Source: Limnohabitans sp. MMS-10A-192
GTDB taxonomy: Bacteria; Pseudomonadota; Gammaproteobacteria; Burkholderiales; Burkholderiaceae_C
DNA length: 64,000 nt
Direction: 5' to 3'
NCBI RefSeq assembly: GCF_003063335.1
Contig: NZ_NERX01000007.1
Location: 1-64,000 of the forward strand
In this document: one piece after another, positions 8,222 to 17,348 of the stretch
Numbering within the stretch: position 1 is the stretch's first letter
How the letters are laid out: every line of letters begins with the position of its first letter
Program-made: the position numbers and the translations under genes
The notes under the pieces: generated by a model
Told to the model about the DNA's origin: nothing
Database searches by the model: none
What the model saw: only the letters and a program-made list of their open reading frames with translations

Positions 8222-9514
8222 TCAATCCATCATGGACGGCAGCCACAGGCTCAGGCCGGGGAATGCCAACAAAATGCCCAAGGTGACGATGAGCACCAGC
8301 ACCAGTGGCCAGACGCCACGGAAGATGGTCAGCAAGCCGACTTTGGGCAACAAGGTGTTGAGCACAAACAGGTTCATGCCCACAGGGGGTGAAATCAGGC
8401 CGATCTGAATGACCATCACGATCAGCACGCCGAACCACACCGGATCAAAGCCCAGTTGAATCACGATCGGGAAAAACAGTGGAATGGTCAACAGCACCAT
8501 GGTGAGCTCTTCCATCACCGTGCCCAAGAGGATGTAGATCAGCATCATGGCCGCCACGATCATGATGGGCGACAGGCCCAAATGGGTGATCCATTCTTTG
8601 AGCTCCATGGGCATGCTGGTGAAGTTCACGAAGTTGGCAAAAATCGTCGCAGCGATCAGCAAGGTGAACAGCATGGCGGTGGTTCGCGCCGATTCAACCA
8701 GCACCTGGAACAATGTTTTCCAGCTGAGGGCCCGTCGGGCCAGCGCAAACAAGAACGCGCCCATGGCCCCCATGCCGGCGCCTTCTGTGGCCGTGAAAAA
8801 GCCGCCATAAATGCCGCCCAAGACAACGACCACCAGCAACAAAACGCCCCAGATGCCGCGCAAAGCTGCCCAGCGCTCGGACCAACTGAACTTTTCGCCT
8901 GCGGGCGCGTGCTCGGGGTTGCGCGAGGTCATGATGACCACGGCCACCATCATCAGCGCAGCCGTCAACACACCAGGGATCACGCCGGCAGCAAACAGTT
9001 TGCCAATGTGTGTCTCGGTGATGATGCCGTAGATCACCATGATGGTTGAGGGTGGAATCATGATGCCCAAAGTGCCGCCGGCGGCGATCACGCCGGTGGA
9101 CATGGCGTCGCTGTAGCCCAGTTTTTTCATGGACGGGTAGGCCACTTTGCTCATGGTGGCGGCGGTGGCAATGGACGAGCCACAAATGGCACCAAAACCT
9201 GCACAGGCAGCGATGGTGGCATGCGCCAGACCACCACGGCGGTGACCGATGAAGGTGTAGGCGGCGTGAAACAGTTCGTGCGCCAGACCTGCACGGGCCA
9301 CGAAGTTGCCCATCAAGATGAACAAGGGGATGACCGACAAGGTGTAGGCAAAACCGGTGTCATAGACCACTTGTGCGGTGCTGGCCATGGCGGGGATCCA
9401 GCCGCGGGTCAAGCCAATGCCCACCAGGCCAACCAGGCCCATTGAAAAGGCCAGGGGAATGCGCAACAGGGCCAGAACAAAAATGGCCGAAAATCCAATC
9501 AGGGCTTCAATCAC
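8222..9514 (-). CDS. dctM: TRAP transporter large permease (DctM)
   Basis: This 430-residue protein has about 12 membrane segments. It is the ion-coupled permease subunit of a TRAP uptake system for organic acids. Family landmarks are FSMGLVGLVGIGL near the start, 'AGFGAICGSSIATAATMSKVAYPSMKKLGY' (residues about 100-130), 'GTLGIMIPPSTIMVIYG', and the C-terminal 'MVIQIGLISPPVGMNLFVLN'. It starts with GTG at 9514, whose bases overlap the TGA stop of the small permease (GTGA), so translation is coupled. The gene order P-Q-M on the minus strand is the standard one. The substrate cannot be deduced from the sequence. Confidence 0.9.
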   Translation of the reverse strand: MIEALIGFSAIFVLALLRIPLAFSMGLVGLVGIGLTRGWIPAMASTAQVVYDTGFAYTLSVIPLFILMGNFVARAGLAHELFHAAYTFIGHRRGGLAHATIAACAGFGAICGSSIATAATMSKVAYPSMKKLGYSDAMSTGVIAAGGTLGIMIPPSTIMVIYGIITETHIGKLFAAGVIPGVLTAALMMVAVVIMTSRNPEHAPAGEKFSWSERWAALRGIWGVLLLVVVVLGGIYGGFFTATEGAGMGAMGAFLFALARRALSWKTLFQVLVESARTTAMLFTLLIAATIFANFVNFTSMPMELKEWITHLGLSPIMIVAAMMLIYILLGTVMEELTMVLLTIPLFFPIVIQLGFDPVWFGVLIVMVIQIGLISPPVGMNLFVLNTLLPKVGLLTIFRGVWPLVLVLIVTLGILLAFPGLSLWLPSMMD

Positions 9515-9999
9515 AGGGCGCCTCCTTCGGTTTCTTCATGATCCAGTGGGCGCAGCATCAGGCTCAGATGGATGAGGCCGGTGAAGCCGCACAGCAAGCC
9601 CATGCCGTAAATGAAAGGCGCTTTCAAAATTTTGAGTTGGGCGGTGGTTTCGCCACTGGCCATGAAATCCGTACCGGTTTGCCACATCAGCCAGCCCAGC
9701 GCCATCAGGGCTGCCGCACACAGCAGATGCACCAAGGCCCTTTGAACTCTTTTCAGGGCATCGGGCACGAGTGCATCCAAAGAGTCGAACACCACATGTT
9801 CACCGCGCTCTGAGACAAGGGGGAGGGCGCCAAAGATCACCACCACCATCAAAAGTTCGGTCAACTCCAGCGATCCGGTGATGGAGTGGTTGAGCATTTT
9901 TCGACCACTCACGTCCAAGAAGGTGAGCACCATGATGGCAAAAAGCGCCAGTCCGGCCAAAATGCCGCAGACCGTTTCCAATAGTTTTTTCAAAATCAT
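9511..9999 (-). CDS. dctQ: TRAP transporter small permease (DctQ)
   Basis: This protein of about 162 residues has four hydrophobic segments and the DctQ pattern: 'GLALFAIMVLTFLDVSGRKMLNHSITGSLELTELLMVVVIFGALP' followed by 'ERGEHVVFDSLDALVP'. The ATG at 9999 lies immediately after AAGGA with no spacing. A TTG two codons downstream (9993-9991) would have ideal six-base spacing, so the true start may be that TTG. The gene lies between the binding protein and DctM and is separated from the former by two hairpins. Confidence 0.85.
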   Translation of the reverse strand: MILKKLLETVCGILAGLALFAIMVLTFLDVSGRKMLNHSITGSLELTELLMVVVIFGALPLVSERGEHVVFDSLDALVPDALKRVQRALVHLLCAAALMALGWLMWQTGTDFMASGETTAQLKILKAPFIYGMGLLCGFTGLIHLSLMLRPLDHEETEGGAL

Positions 10000-10014
10000 T
10001 CCTTCATGAAAAAA

Positions 10015-10069
10015 AGCGGTACCCACCGGTTAGGGCAGATACCGCTGCGGGCTGAAGTCTAGTTCAGCC
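10015..10069 (-). other. Two stem-loops between dctP and dctQ
   Basis: The first pairs AGCGGTA (10015-10021) with TACCGCT (10040-10046). The second pairs GGCTGAA (10050-10056) with TTCAGCC (10063-10069) around a six-base loop. They lie in the 94-bp gap after the binding-protein stop. There is no U-tract, so they are more likely 3'-end-stabilising or processing hairpins that favour dctP mRNA over dctQM. Confidence 0.6.
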
Positions 10070-10093
10070 GACCAGCCTGGGTGAAGGTCCGGT

Positions 10094-11110
10094 TTACTTT
10101 TCGAGTTTGGCGATCTCTGCGCGGAATTCGCTGAGCACTTTCGCCGGGTTCTTCAGGCCTTTGGCTTCAGCTGCTTTGATCCAGCCTTGCTCCAAGGGGG
10201 CGGTCTTGGATTTGATGTCGGCCACAAATTTGGCGTCTGCCTTGGTCACTTGCACGCCGTTGACTTGCATCAACGCGAAAGCACGGCGGTCCACTTTGTC
10301 CCAGCCACGGCCAAAGATGCGCGCTGCGGTTTCGCCAGAAATGGCGTCCACTGCCTTTTTGTCTTCGGCCGACAATTTGTCGTACTTGGCTTGGTTCATC
10401 ATGAACACGAAGCTGGTGTTGTACAGGCCACCTGGGAAGGTGGTGGCGTGCTTGATGATTTTGTCGATGCGGAACGACTCGGTGGACTCGGCCGGGAAGA
10501 GGGTGCCGTCCATCACACCGCTGGACAACAACTCATAGGAGTCGGGTGCGGGCTTCAAGGTGGCGTTCATGCCCAATGTTTTGGAGATGTCGTTCACCAT
10601 ACCGCCGCCCACGCGGAACTTCAGGCCACTCAGGTCGTCTGTCTTGGCAATGGGGCGCTTGGTGTTGAACACAATGCCAGGACCATGAGAGAACAGGGTC
10701 AGGACTTTGACGCCCTGGTGTTCCGCCGCGAATTCAGGGTTTTTGCCAGACACGCGGCTCAAGGCCACGGAGATGGTCTCTGCGCTGTTGCCCAAGAAAG
10801 GCAGCTCGGTCATCTGTGTCATGACAAAACGGCCGGGTGTGTAGCCATGGACGGTGTAGGACAGGTCGGCCAAACCGTTTTTGATGGCGTCATAAGTGCC
10901 CGGTGCAGGCGATACGCCTCGCGGCAGCATGTTGCACTTGATGCGGCCTTTGGTGTTTTCTGTCAGCAGATCGCACCACTCTTTTTGCGCCATGCTGGCG
11001 GTGTGTGTGGGGGGCAGCCAGCTGGAGACCGTCAAAACGGTTTGCGCTTGTGCAACGCCAGCGATGCTGGTCAAGGCCAAAGCTGCCATGGAAATCAGGG
11101 TTTTCTTCAT
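10094..11110 (-). CDS. dctP: TRAP transporter substrate-binding protein (DctP)
   Basis: This is a 338-residue periplasmic receptor with a signal peptide (MKKTLISMAALALTSIAGVAQAQ, cleavage after AQA). The mature protein begins TVLTVSSWLPPTHTAS. The segment 'DLSGLKFRVGGGMVNDISKTLGMNATLKP' contains the conserved arginine that in TRAP receptors binds the substrate carboxylate. 'GVMDGTLFPAEST' occupies the position of the usual 'G.vDG' loop. It is the first gene of the minus-strand TRAP operon, with GGAG upstream of ATG 11110, and is divergent from etfB. The ligand is unknown, most likely a carboxylic acid. Confidence 0.88.
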   Translation of the reverse strand: MKKTLISMAALALTSIAGVAQAQTVLTVSSWLPPTHTASMAQKEWCDLLTENTKGRIKCNMLPRGVSPAPGTYDAIKNGLADLSYTVHGYTPGRFVMTQMTELPFLGNSAETISVALSRVSGKNPEFAAEHQGVKVLTLFSHGPGIVFNTKRPIAKTDDLSGLKFRVGGGMVNDISKTLGMNATLKPAPDSYELLSSGVMDGTLFPAESTESFRIDKIIKHATTFPGGLYNTSFVFMMNQAKYDKLSAEDKKAVDAISGETAARIFGRGWDKVDRRAFALMQVNGVQVTKADAKFVADIKSKTAPLEQGWIKAAEAKGLKNPAKVLSEFRAEIAKLEK

Positions 11111-11319
11111 CAGAATGCTCCATCAAATTGGTTACAAAACATAATCTAATCGCTCTTTGCCCAGAACTGAATCCATGCTTACCCTGATTCCCCGACTCCT
11201 TGGTCGGGAAATTCCAGAGGGTAGGATGTTTCCAAATTCATCGCGAGGGATTAAAAAACCCGAACGACCGTGCTTTTTTACCGATAATGTCTCGTCTTGC
11301 AAAGTGTTTTGATGCACAA

Positions 11320-11341
11320 TTGACGTTTACGTCAACGTCAA
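11320..11341. promoter_or_regulatory. Palindromic operator candidate upstream of etfB (LiuR-like)
   Basis: TTGACG (11320-11325) and CGTCAA (11330-11335) form a perfect inverted repeat around TTTA, and CGTCAA is repeated directly at 11336-11341. It lies about 60 bp upstream of etfB in a divergent region. From memory it resembles the sites of the MerR-family regulator LiuR, which controls branched-chain amino acid and acyl-CoA degradation genes in Proteobacteria. No liuR gene is in the window. Confidence 0.55.
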
Positions 11342-11401
11342 CTCTTTCAGTGGCGTGCATGTGATCGTCAACGGTTTTGATCTTTCAATGGAGAAGCTTT
11401 C

Positions 11402-12157
11402 ATGAAAATTCTGGTTCCCGTGAAGCGGGTGGTGGACTACAACGTCAAAGTGCGCGTCAAGTCCGACGGTTCCGGTGTGGACATTGCCAACGTCAAGATG
11501 AGCATGAACCCCTTTGACGAGATTGCCGTTGAAGAAGCTGTTCGCCTGAAAGAAAAAGGTTTTGCCACCGAAGTCATCGCCGTGTCTTGCGGCGTGGCCC
11601 AGTGCCAGGAAACCCTGCGCACCGCCATGGCCATCGGCGCAGACCGCGGCATCTTGGTCGAGACCCCTGCTGACCTGGACCTGCAGCCCCTGGCAGTGGC
11701 CAAGCTGCTCAAGGCGCTGGTGGACAAAGAGCAACCCGGCCTGATCATTTTGGGCAAACAAGCAATTGACGACGACTGCAACCAAACCGGCCAGATGCTG
11801 GCGGCTTTGGCTGATTTGCCCCAAGCGACTTTTGCCTCCAAGGTCGAGATCGTTGACGGCAAAGCCCAGGTGACCCGCGAGATCGATGGCGGTCTGGAAG
11901 TGCTGTCCATCAGCCTGCCTGCCGTGGTGACCACCGACTTGCGCCTGAACGAGCCGCGTTATGTGACGCTGCCCAACATCATGAAAGCCAAGAAAAAGCA
12001 GCTGGACAACTTCAAGCCGGAAGACTTGGGCGTCGATGTGGCCCCCCGCATCAAGACCCTCAAGGTGATGGAGCCTGCCAAGCGCAGCGCCGGCATCAAG
12101 GTGCCCGATGTCGGCACCCTGGTGGACAAGCTCAAGAACGTGGCCAAAGTGATCTAA
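11402..12157 (+). CDS. etfB: Electron transfer flavoprotein, beta subunit
   Basis: This 251-residue protein, with EtfA, forms the soluble ETF dimer that takes electrons from acyl-CoA dehydrogenases to ETF:ubiquinone oxidoreductase. Family signatures are [19 protein letters not shown] at the start, '[19 protein letters not shown]', '[25 protein letters not shown]', and the C-terminal '[24 protein letters not shown]', the recognition-loop region. Its length is normal. etfA begins 12 bp downstream, and an acyl-CoA dehydrogenase gene follows after a terminator. A LiuR-like palindrome lies upstream. Confidence 0.95.
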   Translation: MKILVPVKRVVDYNVKVRVKSDGSGVDIANVKMSMNPFDEIAVEEAVRLKEKGFATEVIAVSCGVAQCQETLRTAMAIGADRGILVETPADLDLQPLAVAKLLKALVDKEQPGLIILGKQAIDDDCNQTGQMLAALADLPQATFASKVEIVDGKAQVTREIDGGLEVLSISLPAVVTTDLRLNEPRYVTLPNIMKAKKKQLDNFKPEDLGVDVAPRIKTLKVMEPAKRSAGIKVPDVGTLVDKLKNVAKVI

Positions 12158-12169
12158 GGACTGAAGAAC

Positions 12170-13102
12170 ATGACCTCCCTCGTTATTGCAGAACACGACA
12201 ACGCATCCATCAAAGGCGCGACCCTGAACACCGTGACCGCTGCCGCCGCTTGCGGTGGTGACGTGCACGTGCTGGTGGCTGGCCACAACGCAGGCGCTGC
12301 GGCCGCTGCTGCTGCCCAGATCGCAGGCGTGGCCAAAGTGATCCACGCCGACAGCGAAGCCCTGGCACACGGCTTGGCCGAGAACGTCGCAGCCCAGGTG
12401 CTGGCCATCGCTGGCAACTACAGCCACATCTTGTTCCCAGCCACTGCGGCTGGCAAAAACGTGGCCCCCCGCGTGGCAGCCAAGCTCGATGTAGCGCAAA
12501 TCAGCGATGTGACCCAAGTCATCTCGGCCGACACCTTCGAGCGCCCAATCTACGCCGGTAACGCCATCGCCACCGTGCAAAGCACCGACGGCACCAAAGT
12601 CATCACCGTGCGCACCACAGGCTTTGACGCTGCAGCCGCCACCGGTGGCGCAGCAGCCGTTGAAAGCGCAGCCGCCCAAGCCGACAGCGGCAAGAGCAGC
12701 TTCACGCGCAGCGAGATCGCCAAGAACGACCGCCCCGAGTTGACCGCCGCCAAGATCATCGTCTCCGGTGGCCGCGCATTGGGCAGTTCGGAAAAGTTCA
12801 ACGAAGTGATGACGCCCTTGGCCGACAAGCTGGGCGCAGCGATTGGCGCCAGCCGCGCCGCAGTCGATGCAGGCTACGCCGCCAACGACCTGCAAGTGGG
12901 CCAAACCGGCAAGATCGTTGCACCTCAGCTGTACATCGCCGCAGGCATCTCGGGTGCGATCCAGCACTTGGCCGGCATGAAGGATTCCAAAGTGATCGTG
13001 GCGATCAACAAGGACCCTGAAGCCCCGATCTTCAGCGTGGCGGACTTTGGCCTCGAAGCCGATTTGTTTGCCGCTGTGCCTGAATTGACCCAGGCCCTCT
13101 GA
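12170..13102 (+). CDS. etfA: Electron transfer flavoprotein, alpha subunit
   Basis: This is the 310-residue FAD-binding partner of EtfB. The N-terminal domain begins [19 protein letters not shown]. The C-terminal FAD domain carries '[17 protein letters not shown]', '[50 protein letters not shown]' and '[22 protein letters not shown]', all standard EtfA signatures. It is co-transcribed with etfB and closed by a strong terminator 20 bp after the stop. It is expected to serve the acyl-CoA dehydrogenases encoded at 13178 and 34119. Confidence 0.95.
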   Translation: MTSLVIAEHDNASIKGATLNTVTAAAACGGDVHVLVAGHNAGAAAAAAAQIAGVAKVIHADSEALAHGLAENVAAQVLAIAGNYSHILFPATAAGKNVAPRVAAKLDVAQISDVTQVISADTFERPIYAGNAIATVQSTDGTKVITVRTTGFDAAAATGGAAAVESAAAQADSGKSSFTRSEIAKNDRPELTAAKIIVSGGRALGSSEKFNEVMTPLADKLGAAIGASRAAVDAGYAANDLQVGQTGKIVAPQLYIAAGISGAIQHLAGMKDSKVIVAINKDPEAPIFSVADFGLEADLFAAVPELTQAL

Positions 13103-13118
13103 TTTTTCAGCACCTCAC

Positions 13119-13147
13119 AAAAGGCATCGTTCGCGATGCCTTTTTTG
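13119..13147 (+). terminator. Rho-independent terminator after etfBA
   Basis: Stem GGCATCG (13123-13129) / CGATGCC (13134-13140) with a TTCG tetraloop, preceded by four As and followed by six Ts. It ends the etfBA transcript before the next gene, so the acyl-CoA dehydrogenase probably has its own promoter or receives read-through only. Confidence 0.9.
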
Positions 13148-13177
13148 TAATTTCACACAGACTTACCGGAGACTTTC

Positions 13178-14971
13178 ATGAGCTACACCGCCCCCCTCAA
13201 GGACATGCTGTTCAACATCGAGCACCTGGCCCGCATCGACCAGATCGCGCAGATTCCCGGTTTTGAAGACGCCGGTCTGGAAACCGCGCAAGCGGTGCTT
13301 GAAGAGTGCGGCAAGCTCAACACGGAAGTGATTGCGCCACTGAACTGGGAAGGCGACAAGAACCCGTCTTTCCACCACAGCGGCAACCAGGTCACAACCA
13401 CACCGGGCTTCAAGGAAGCCTACAAACAGTTCACCGAAGGTGGCTGGCAAAGCCTGCAGCACCCGGCCGAGTTTGGTGGTCAGGGCCTGCCCAAAACCAT
13501 CGGCGCCGCTTGCGGCGAAATGCTCAACTCGGCCAACATGAGCTTTGCCCTGTGCCCCATGCTGACCGACGGCGCCATCGAGGCGCTGCTCACGGCCGGC
13601 TCGGACGACATGAAGGCCAAGTACCTCGAAAAACTCATCTCGGGTGAGTGGACCGGCACCATGAACCTGACCGAACCCCAAGCGGGCTCGGACTTGGCTG
13701 CCGTGCGCACCCGCGCCGAACCCCAGCCCGACGGCACCTACAAAGTCTTTGGCACCAAGATTTACATCACCTACGGTGAGCACGACATGGCCGAGAACAT
13801 CATCCATCTGGTGTTGGCCCGTGTGCAGGGCGCGCCCGAAGGCGTCAAGGGCATCAGCCTGTTTGTGGTGCCCAAATTCATGGTCAATGCCGATGGCTCA
13901 TTGGGCGAGCGCAACGACGTGCATTGCGTCTCCATCGAACACAAGATGGGCATCAAGGCCAGCCCCACAGCGGTGCTGCAATACGGCGACCACGGCGGTG
14001 CCATCGGCTTCCTGGTGGGCGAAGAAAACCGTGGCCTGGAGTACATGTTCATCATGATGAACGCCGCCCGCTATGCGGTGGGCGTGCAGGGCATCTCGAT
14101 CGCCGAGCGTGCTTACCAGCATGCCGTGCAATACGCCCGCGACCGTGTGCAAAGCCGCCCGGTCGACGGCAGCTTGCCGGCAGCTGGCCCCATCATTCAC
14201 CACCCCGATGTGCGCCGCATGCTGATGACCATGCGCGCCTACACCGAAGGCTGCCGTTCGCTGGCCTCGGTCGCCGCCGCTGCCTACGACGCCGCGCACC
14301 ACCACCCCGATGCCGAAGTGCGCAAGCAAAACCAGTCTTTCTATGAATTCATGGTGCCGCTGGTCAAGGGCTACAGCACCGAGATGAGCCTGGAAGTCAC
14401 CAGCCTGGGTGTGCAGGTGCACGGCGGCATGGGCTTCATCGAAGAAACCGGCTGCGCCCAGTACTACCGCGATGCCAAGATCCTGACCATTTACGAAGGC
14501 ACCACCGCCATCCAGGCCAACGACCTGGTGGGTCGCAAGACCTCGCGTGACGGTGGCCAAACCGCCAAAGCCCTGGCCGATCAAGTGGCCCAAACCGAGG
14601 CGCAACTGGTGGCATCCGGCAACGCAGACGCGCTGGCCATGGCCCGCCGCTTGAAGGCCGCCCGCGAAGCCTTTGTGGACGTGGTCAACTTCGTGGCAGG
14701 CAACACCAAGGCCAAGCCCAACGACGTGTTTGCAGGCAGCGTGCCTTACCTCATGCTCACCGGCAACCTGATGGCGGGCTGGCAGATGGGCCGTGCCTTG
14801 TTGGTGGCCCTGACGCCCGAGGCGCAAGCCCAAGACGCCGCTTTCATGGCCAGCAAGGTCACGACAGCGCGTTTCTATGCCGACCACATTCTGTCCAAGG
14901 TGCCCGGTATCCGCGACAGCATCGTCGAAGGTGCAGGCAGCGTGACCGAGTTGGCGCTGGACGCGTTTTGA
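13178..14971 (+). CDS. Acyl-CoA dehydrogenase, long form with C-terminal extension
   Basis: This is a 597-residue FAD enzyme that oxidises acyl-CoA to 2-enoyl-CoA. The N-terminal helical domain begins MSYTAPLKDMLFNIEHLA. 'MNLTEPQAGSDLAAVRTRA' (residues about 163-181) is the FAD/substrate motif. 'LTIYEGTTAIQANDL' near residue 440 carries the catalytic-base Glu. A C-terminal extension of about 130 residues ending ELALDAF is typical of the 590-600-residue subfamily, as distinct from the 380-residue short-chain enzymes. GGAG precedes ATG 13178. It lies directly downstream of etfBA, its expected electron acceptor. Chain-length specificity cannot be read from the sequence. Confidence 0.92.
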   Translation: MSYTAPLKDMLFNIEHLARIDQIAQIPGFEDAGLETAQAVLEECGKLNTEVIAPLNWEGDKNPSFHHSGNQVTTTPGFKEAYKQFTEGGWQSLQHPAEFGGQGLPKTIGAACGEMLNSANMSFALCPMLTDGAIEALLTAGSDDMKAKYLEKLISGEWTGTMNLTEPQAGSDLAAVRTRAEPQPDGTYKVFGTKIYITYGEHDMAENIIHLVLARVQGAPEGVKGISLFVVPKFMVNADGSLGERNDVHCVSIEHKMGIKASPTAVLQYGDHGGAIGFLVGEENRGLEYMFIMMNAARYAVGVQGISIAERAYQHAVQYARDRVQSRPVDGSLPAAGPIIHHPDVRRMLMTMRAYTEGCRSLASVAAAAYDAAHHHPDAEVRKQNQSFYEFMVPLVKGYSTEMSLEVTSLGVQVHGGMGFIEETGCAQYYRDAKILTIYEGTTAIQANDLVGRKTSRDGGQTAKALADQVAQTEAQLVASGNADALAMARRLKAAREAFVDVVNFVAGNTKAKPNDVFAGSVPYLMLTGNLMAGWQMGRALLVALTPEAQAQDAAFMASKVTTARFYADHILSKVPGIRDSIVEGAGSVTELALDAF

Positions 14972-14994
14972 TCGCTTGGCGAGTGCCGCTCTTT

Positions 14995-15071
14995 GTCATG
15001 CCGGACTTGATCCGGCATCCATTTCTGTAGATCAAACCGCTCATGCATCCCGGGTCTTCGCCCGGGATGAC
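14995..15071. repeat. Intergenic palindromic repeat, copy A
   Basis: It begins GTCAT and ends ATGAC. The first palindrome is TGCCGGA-cttga-TCCGGCA, and the second is CATCCCGGG with its complement CCCGGGATG. It is one member of a repeat family found in at least seven intergenic spacers of this window. This copy is 77 bp, whereas most are about 68 bp. It fills the gap between the acyl-CoA dehydrogenase and nitronate monooxygenase-like genes. Confidence 0.8.
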
Positions 15072-15212
15072 AGACTGGGTCCTTGGGCTGGCGATTCTCA
15101 ATGGCGTCCCTGCAAGGGCCCGAAGCAGGTGAAATCCATTTCCTGTCCCGGCGTCGACACCGTTTGATGCGTTTGTCCTCTCACAATAGACCGATCATTT
15201 TCAGGAGACCCC

Positions 15213-16166
15213 ATGTCCAAGCTGCCCCCCGTTCTGGCGAACCTGCCATTTCCTGCGATCGCATCGCCCTTGTTCATCATCAGCAATCCCAAGTTGGTGA
15301 TCGAGCAGTGCAAGGCCGGTATCGTAGGTTCCATGCCCGCTTTGAATGCACGTCCTGCAGCGCAACTCGAAGAGTGGTTGATTGAAATCACAGAAGCACT
15401 GGCCGCCTACAACAAGGCCAACCCCGACAAACCTGCTGCGCCCTTTGCGATCAACCAGATCGTGCACAAGAGCAACGACCGCCTGGAGCACGACATGGCC
15501 ATGTGCGTGAAGTACAAGGTGCCGATCATCATCACCTCGCTGGGTGCGCGTGAAGAGATCAACCAGGCCGCTCACAGCTACGGCGGTGTGGTGCTGCACG
15601 ACATCATCAACAACAAGTTTGCCCACAAGGCGATCGAAAAGGGCGCAGACGGCCTGATCGCCGTGGCCGCAGGTGCTGGCGGACATGCGGGCGTGAAAAG
15701 CCCCTTTGCCCTGATTCAGGAAATCCGCCAATGGTTTGACGGCCCGGTGGCCTTGTCGGGCTCGATCGCCACGGGTGACGCCATCTTGGCGGCGCAAGCC
15801 ATGGGGGCAGACTTTGCCTACATCGGCTCGGCCTTCATCGCCACCCATGAGGCCCGTGCTGCCGAAGACTATAAAAAGGCCGTCGTGGACTGCGACTCCG
15901 ACGATGTGGTCTACAGCAACCTGTTCACCGGCGTGCACGGCAACTACCTGGCGCCTTCCATCCGTGCCGCGGGTCTGGACCCTGACAACTTGCCCGAGTC
16001 TGATCCGAGCAAGATGAATTTTGGTGGCGATGCCAAAAAGGCCTGGAAAGACATCTGGGGCTGCGGCCAAGGCATCGGCGCCATCCATGCCGTGGTCAGT
16101 ACCGCTGAGCGCGTGGCCCAATTCAAGCGCGAATACCAAGCTGCTCGCGCCCGTCTGGCGCTTTGA
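15213..16166 (+). CDS. NAD(P)H-dependent flavin oxidoreductase / nitronate monooxygenase family
   Basis: This is a 317-residue FMN-binding TIM-barrel protein of the 2-nitropropane dioxygenase family. Visible features are 'PFPAIASPLFIISNPKLVIEQCKAGIVGSMPALNARP' at the start, 'GADGLIAVAAGAGGHAG' (phosphate-binding Gly-rich loop, residues about 147-163), 'GPVALSGSIATGDAILAAQAMGADFAYIGSAFIAT', and a late 'INFGGD..KAWKDIWGCGQGIG'-type segment. Members oxidise alkyl nitronates or reduce quinones, and the true substrate here is unknown. AGGAG lies upstream of ATG 15213. The acyltransferase gene follows 14 bp later. Confidence 0.85.
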   Translation: MSKLPPVLANLPFPAIASPLFIISNPKLVIEQCKAGIVGSMPALNARPAAQLEEWLIEITEALAAYNKANPDKPAAPFAINQIVHKSNDRLEHDMAMCVKYKVPIIITSLGAREEINQAAHSYGGVVLHDIINNKFAHKAIEKGADGLIAVAAGAGGHAGVKSPFALIQEIRQWFDGPVALSGSIATGDAILAAQAMGADFAYIGSAFIATHEARAAEDYKKAVVDCDSDDVVYSNLFTGVHGNYLAPSIRAAGLDPDNLPESDPSKMNFGGDAKKAWKDIWGCGQGIGAIHAVVSTAERVAQFKREYQAARARLAL

Positions 16167-16180
16167 TCTCTGCGCGGTCG

Positions 16181-17329
16181 ATGCCCACGGTAGCCAGTCC
16201 TTTGCCTGCAAACGGGCGGGCTTGGCTGCTCGATGTTTTCAAAGCCTCTGGCTGTGTGCTCATCGTCGTGCACCATTTGGCTTTTTATGGACCCATGTCG
16301 GATGTGCTCATGCAGGTCTGGCCTGGTTTGATCGAATGGCTCTATGACCGTGCGCGCCTCGCGGTTCAAATGTTTTTGGTGTGCGGCGGATTTTTGACGG
16401 CAGCGAGCCTGGCCAAGCTCGACCACTTGAGCGCACGCAGCGCTGCTGCGCTGCTTTGGCGACGTTACTTGCGATTGTCACTGCCCTTGTTGGCGGCTTT
16501 GAGCGTCACGGTGCTGGTGTCTGAAATCATTCGTCCGGGCTTTCAACATGACTCGTTGTCGGCCTTGCCATCATGGCATCAGGCTCTGGCACATGTGGGC
16601 TTGGCCCAGCACGTGCTGGAGCTGGAGGCTTTGTCTGCAGGTGTCTGGTATGTGGCCATCGACTTCCAGTTGTACGCGCTGGCCTTGTTGTTGGTGGCCG
16701 TGAGCTCGAAGTTGGGGGCTGTTTACTCAGGCTTGTCGTCTGATGGGTGGCAGCGCTGTCTATGGACGGTGTTGGCCGCAGCATCGCTGTGGTGGTGGAG
16801 CGGTCAGGACAGCTTGGACAATTACGCGGTCTTCTTTTGCGGGGCTTATGGTCTGGGCTGGCTCGCGCATCATCTGCGTGTGCAAGCCTTCTCAGCCAAG
16901 GCTTGGGCGGTTTTGTTGTTGCTGGGTCTGGTGGCCTTGGCGCTGGATCCGCGCTGGCGTCTGGTCACGTGCTGGCTGGTTGCAGCCTTGCTGGCGGGGG
17001 CCCCAGTTTCTTGGTTTGAACCACGCCATATACCTGCAAGTTTGCAGCGCAGCGTCCAGTACCTTTCCCGAATTTCGTATTCCGTCTTCGTGATTCACTT
17101 TGGGGTGAGCCTGCTGGTCAATGCCGGGGTCACCACGTATTGGCCCGGCCAGATTTGGCCTAACGGTTTAGGGATGCTGGCCTCTTTGGGCTTGTCAATT
17201 GGCGCGGGTGCCGTGTTGTTCCATTTTGTCGAGCAGCCCAAACCCAATGTGCAGCGCTGGGCCATGTGGGTATTGATCTTCATGACCAGCGTCGCGCTGG
17301 CCATGCGAATCAACAATTTGGCTGCCTGA
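16181..17329 (+). CDS. Acyltransferase family 3 (OafA/YrhL-like) membrane protein
   Basis: This is a 382-residue polytopic membrane protein with about ten hydrophobic segments. The N-terminus contains 'WLLDVFKASGCVLIVVHHLAFYGP', with the conserved His of the first membrane helix; an Arg-rich loop ('LLWRRYLRLSLPLLAAL') follows, and the C-terminus has 'YLSRISYSVFVIHFGVSLLVN'. The family O-acylates sugars, lipids or polymers with acyl groups. The acceptor is unknown. ATG 16181 is preferred to the TTG at 16163, which overlaps the upstream stop. It converges with cphA, and no terminator is visible in the 19-bp gap. Confidence 0.75.
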   Translation: MPTVASPLPANGRAWLLDVFKASGCVLIVVHHLAFYGPMSDVLMQVWPGLIEWLYDRARLAVQMFLVCGGFLTAASLAKLDHLSARSAAALLWRRYLRLSLPLLAALSVTVLVSEIIRPGFQHDSLSALPSWHQALAHVGLAQHVLELEALSAGVWYVAIDFQLYALALLLVAVSSKLGAVYSGLSSDGWQRCLWTVLAAASLWWWSGQDSLDNYAVFFCGAYGLGWLAHHLRVQAFSAKAWAVLLLLGLVALALDPRWRLVTCWLVAALLAGAPVSWFEPRHIPASLQRSVQYLSRISYSVFVIHFGVSLLVNAGVTTYWPGQIWPNGLGMLASLGLSIGAGAVLFHFVEQPKPNVQRWAMWVLIFMTSVALAMRINNLAA

Positions 17330-17348
17330 TTCGTCAGCCAGAGCGCCG

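Noticed and set aside
11327..12967. 546-codon minus-strand frame opposite etfBA
   Set aside because: Antisense shadow. EtfB and EtfA are unambiguous on the plus strand.
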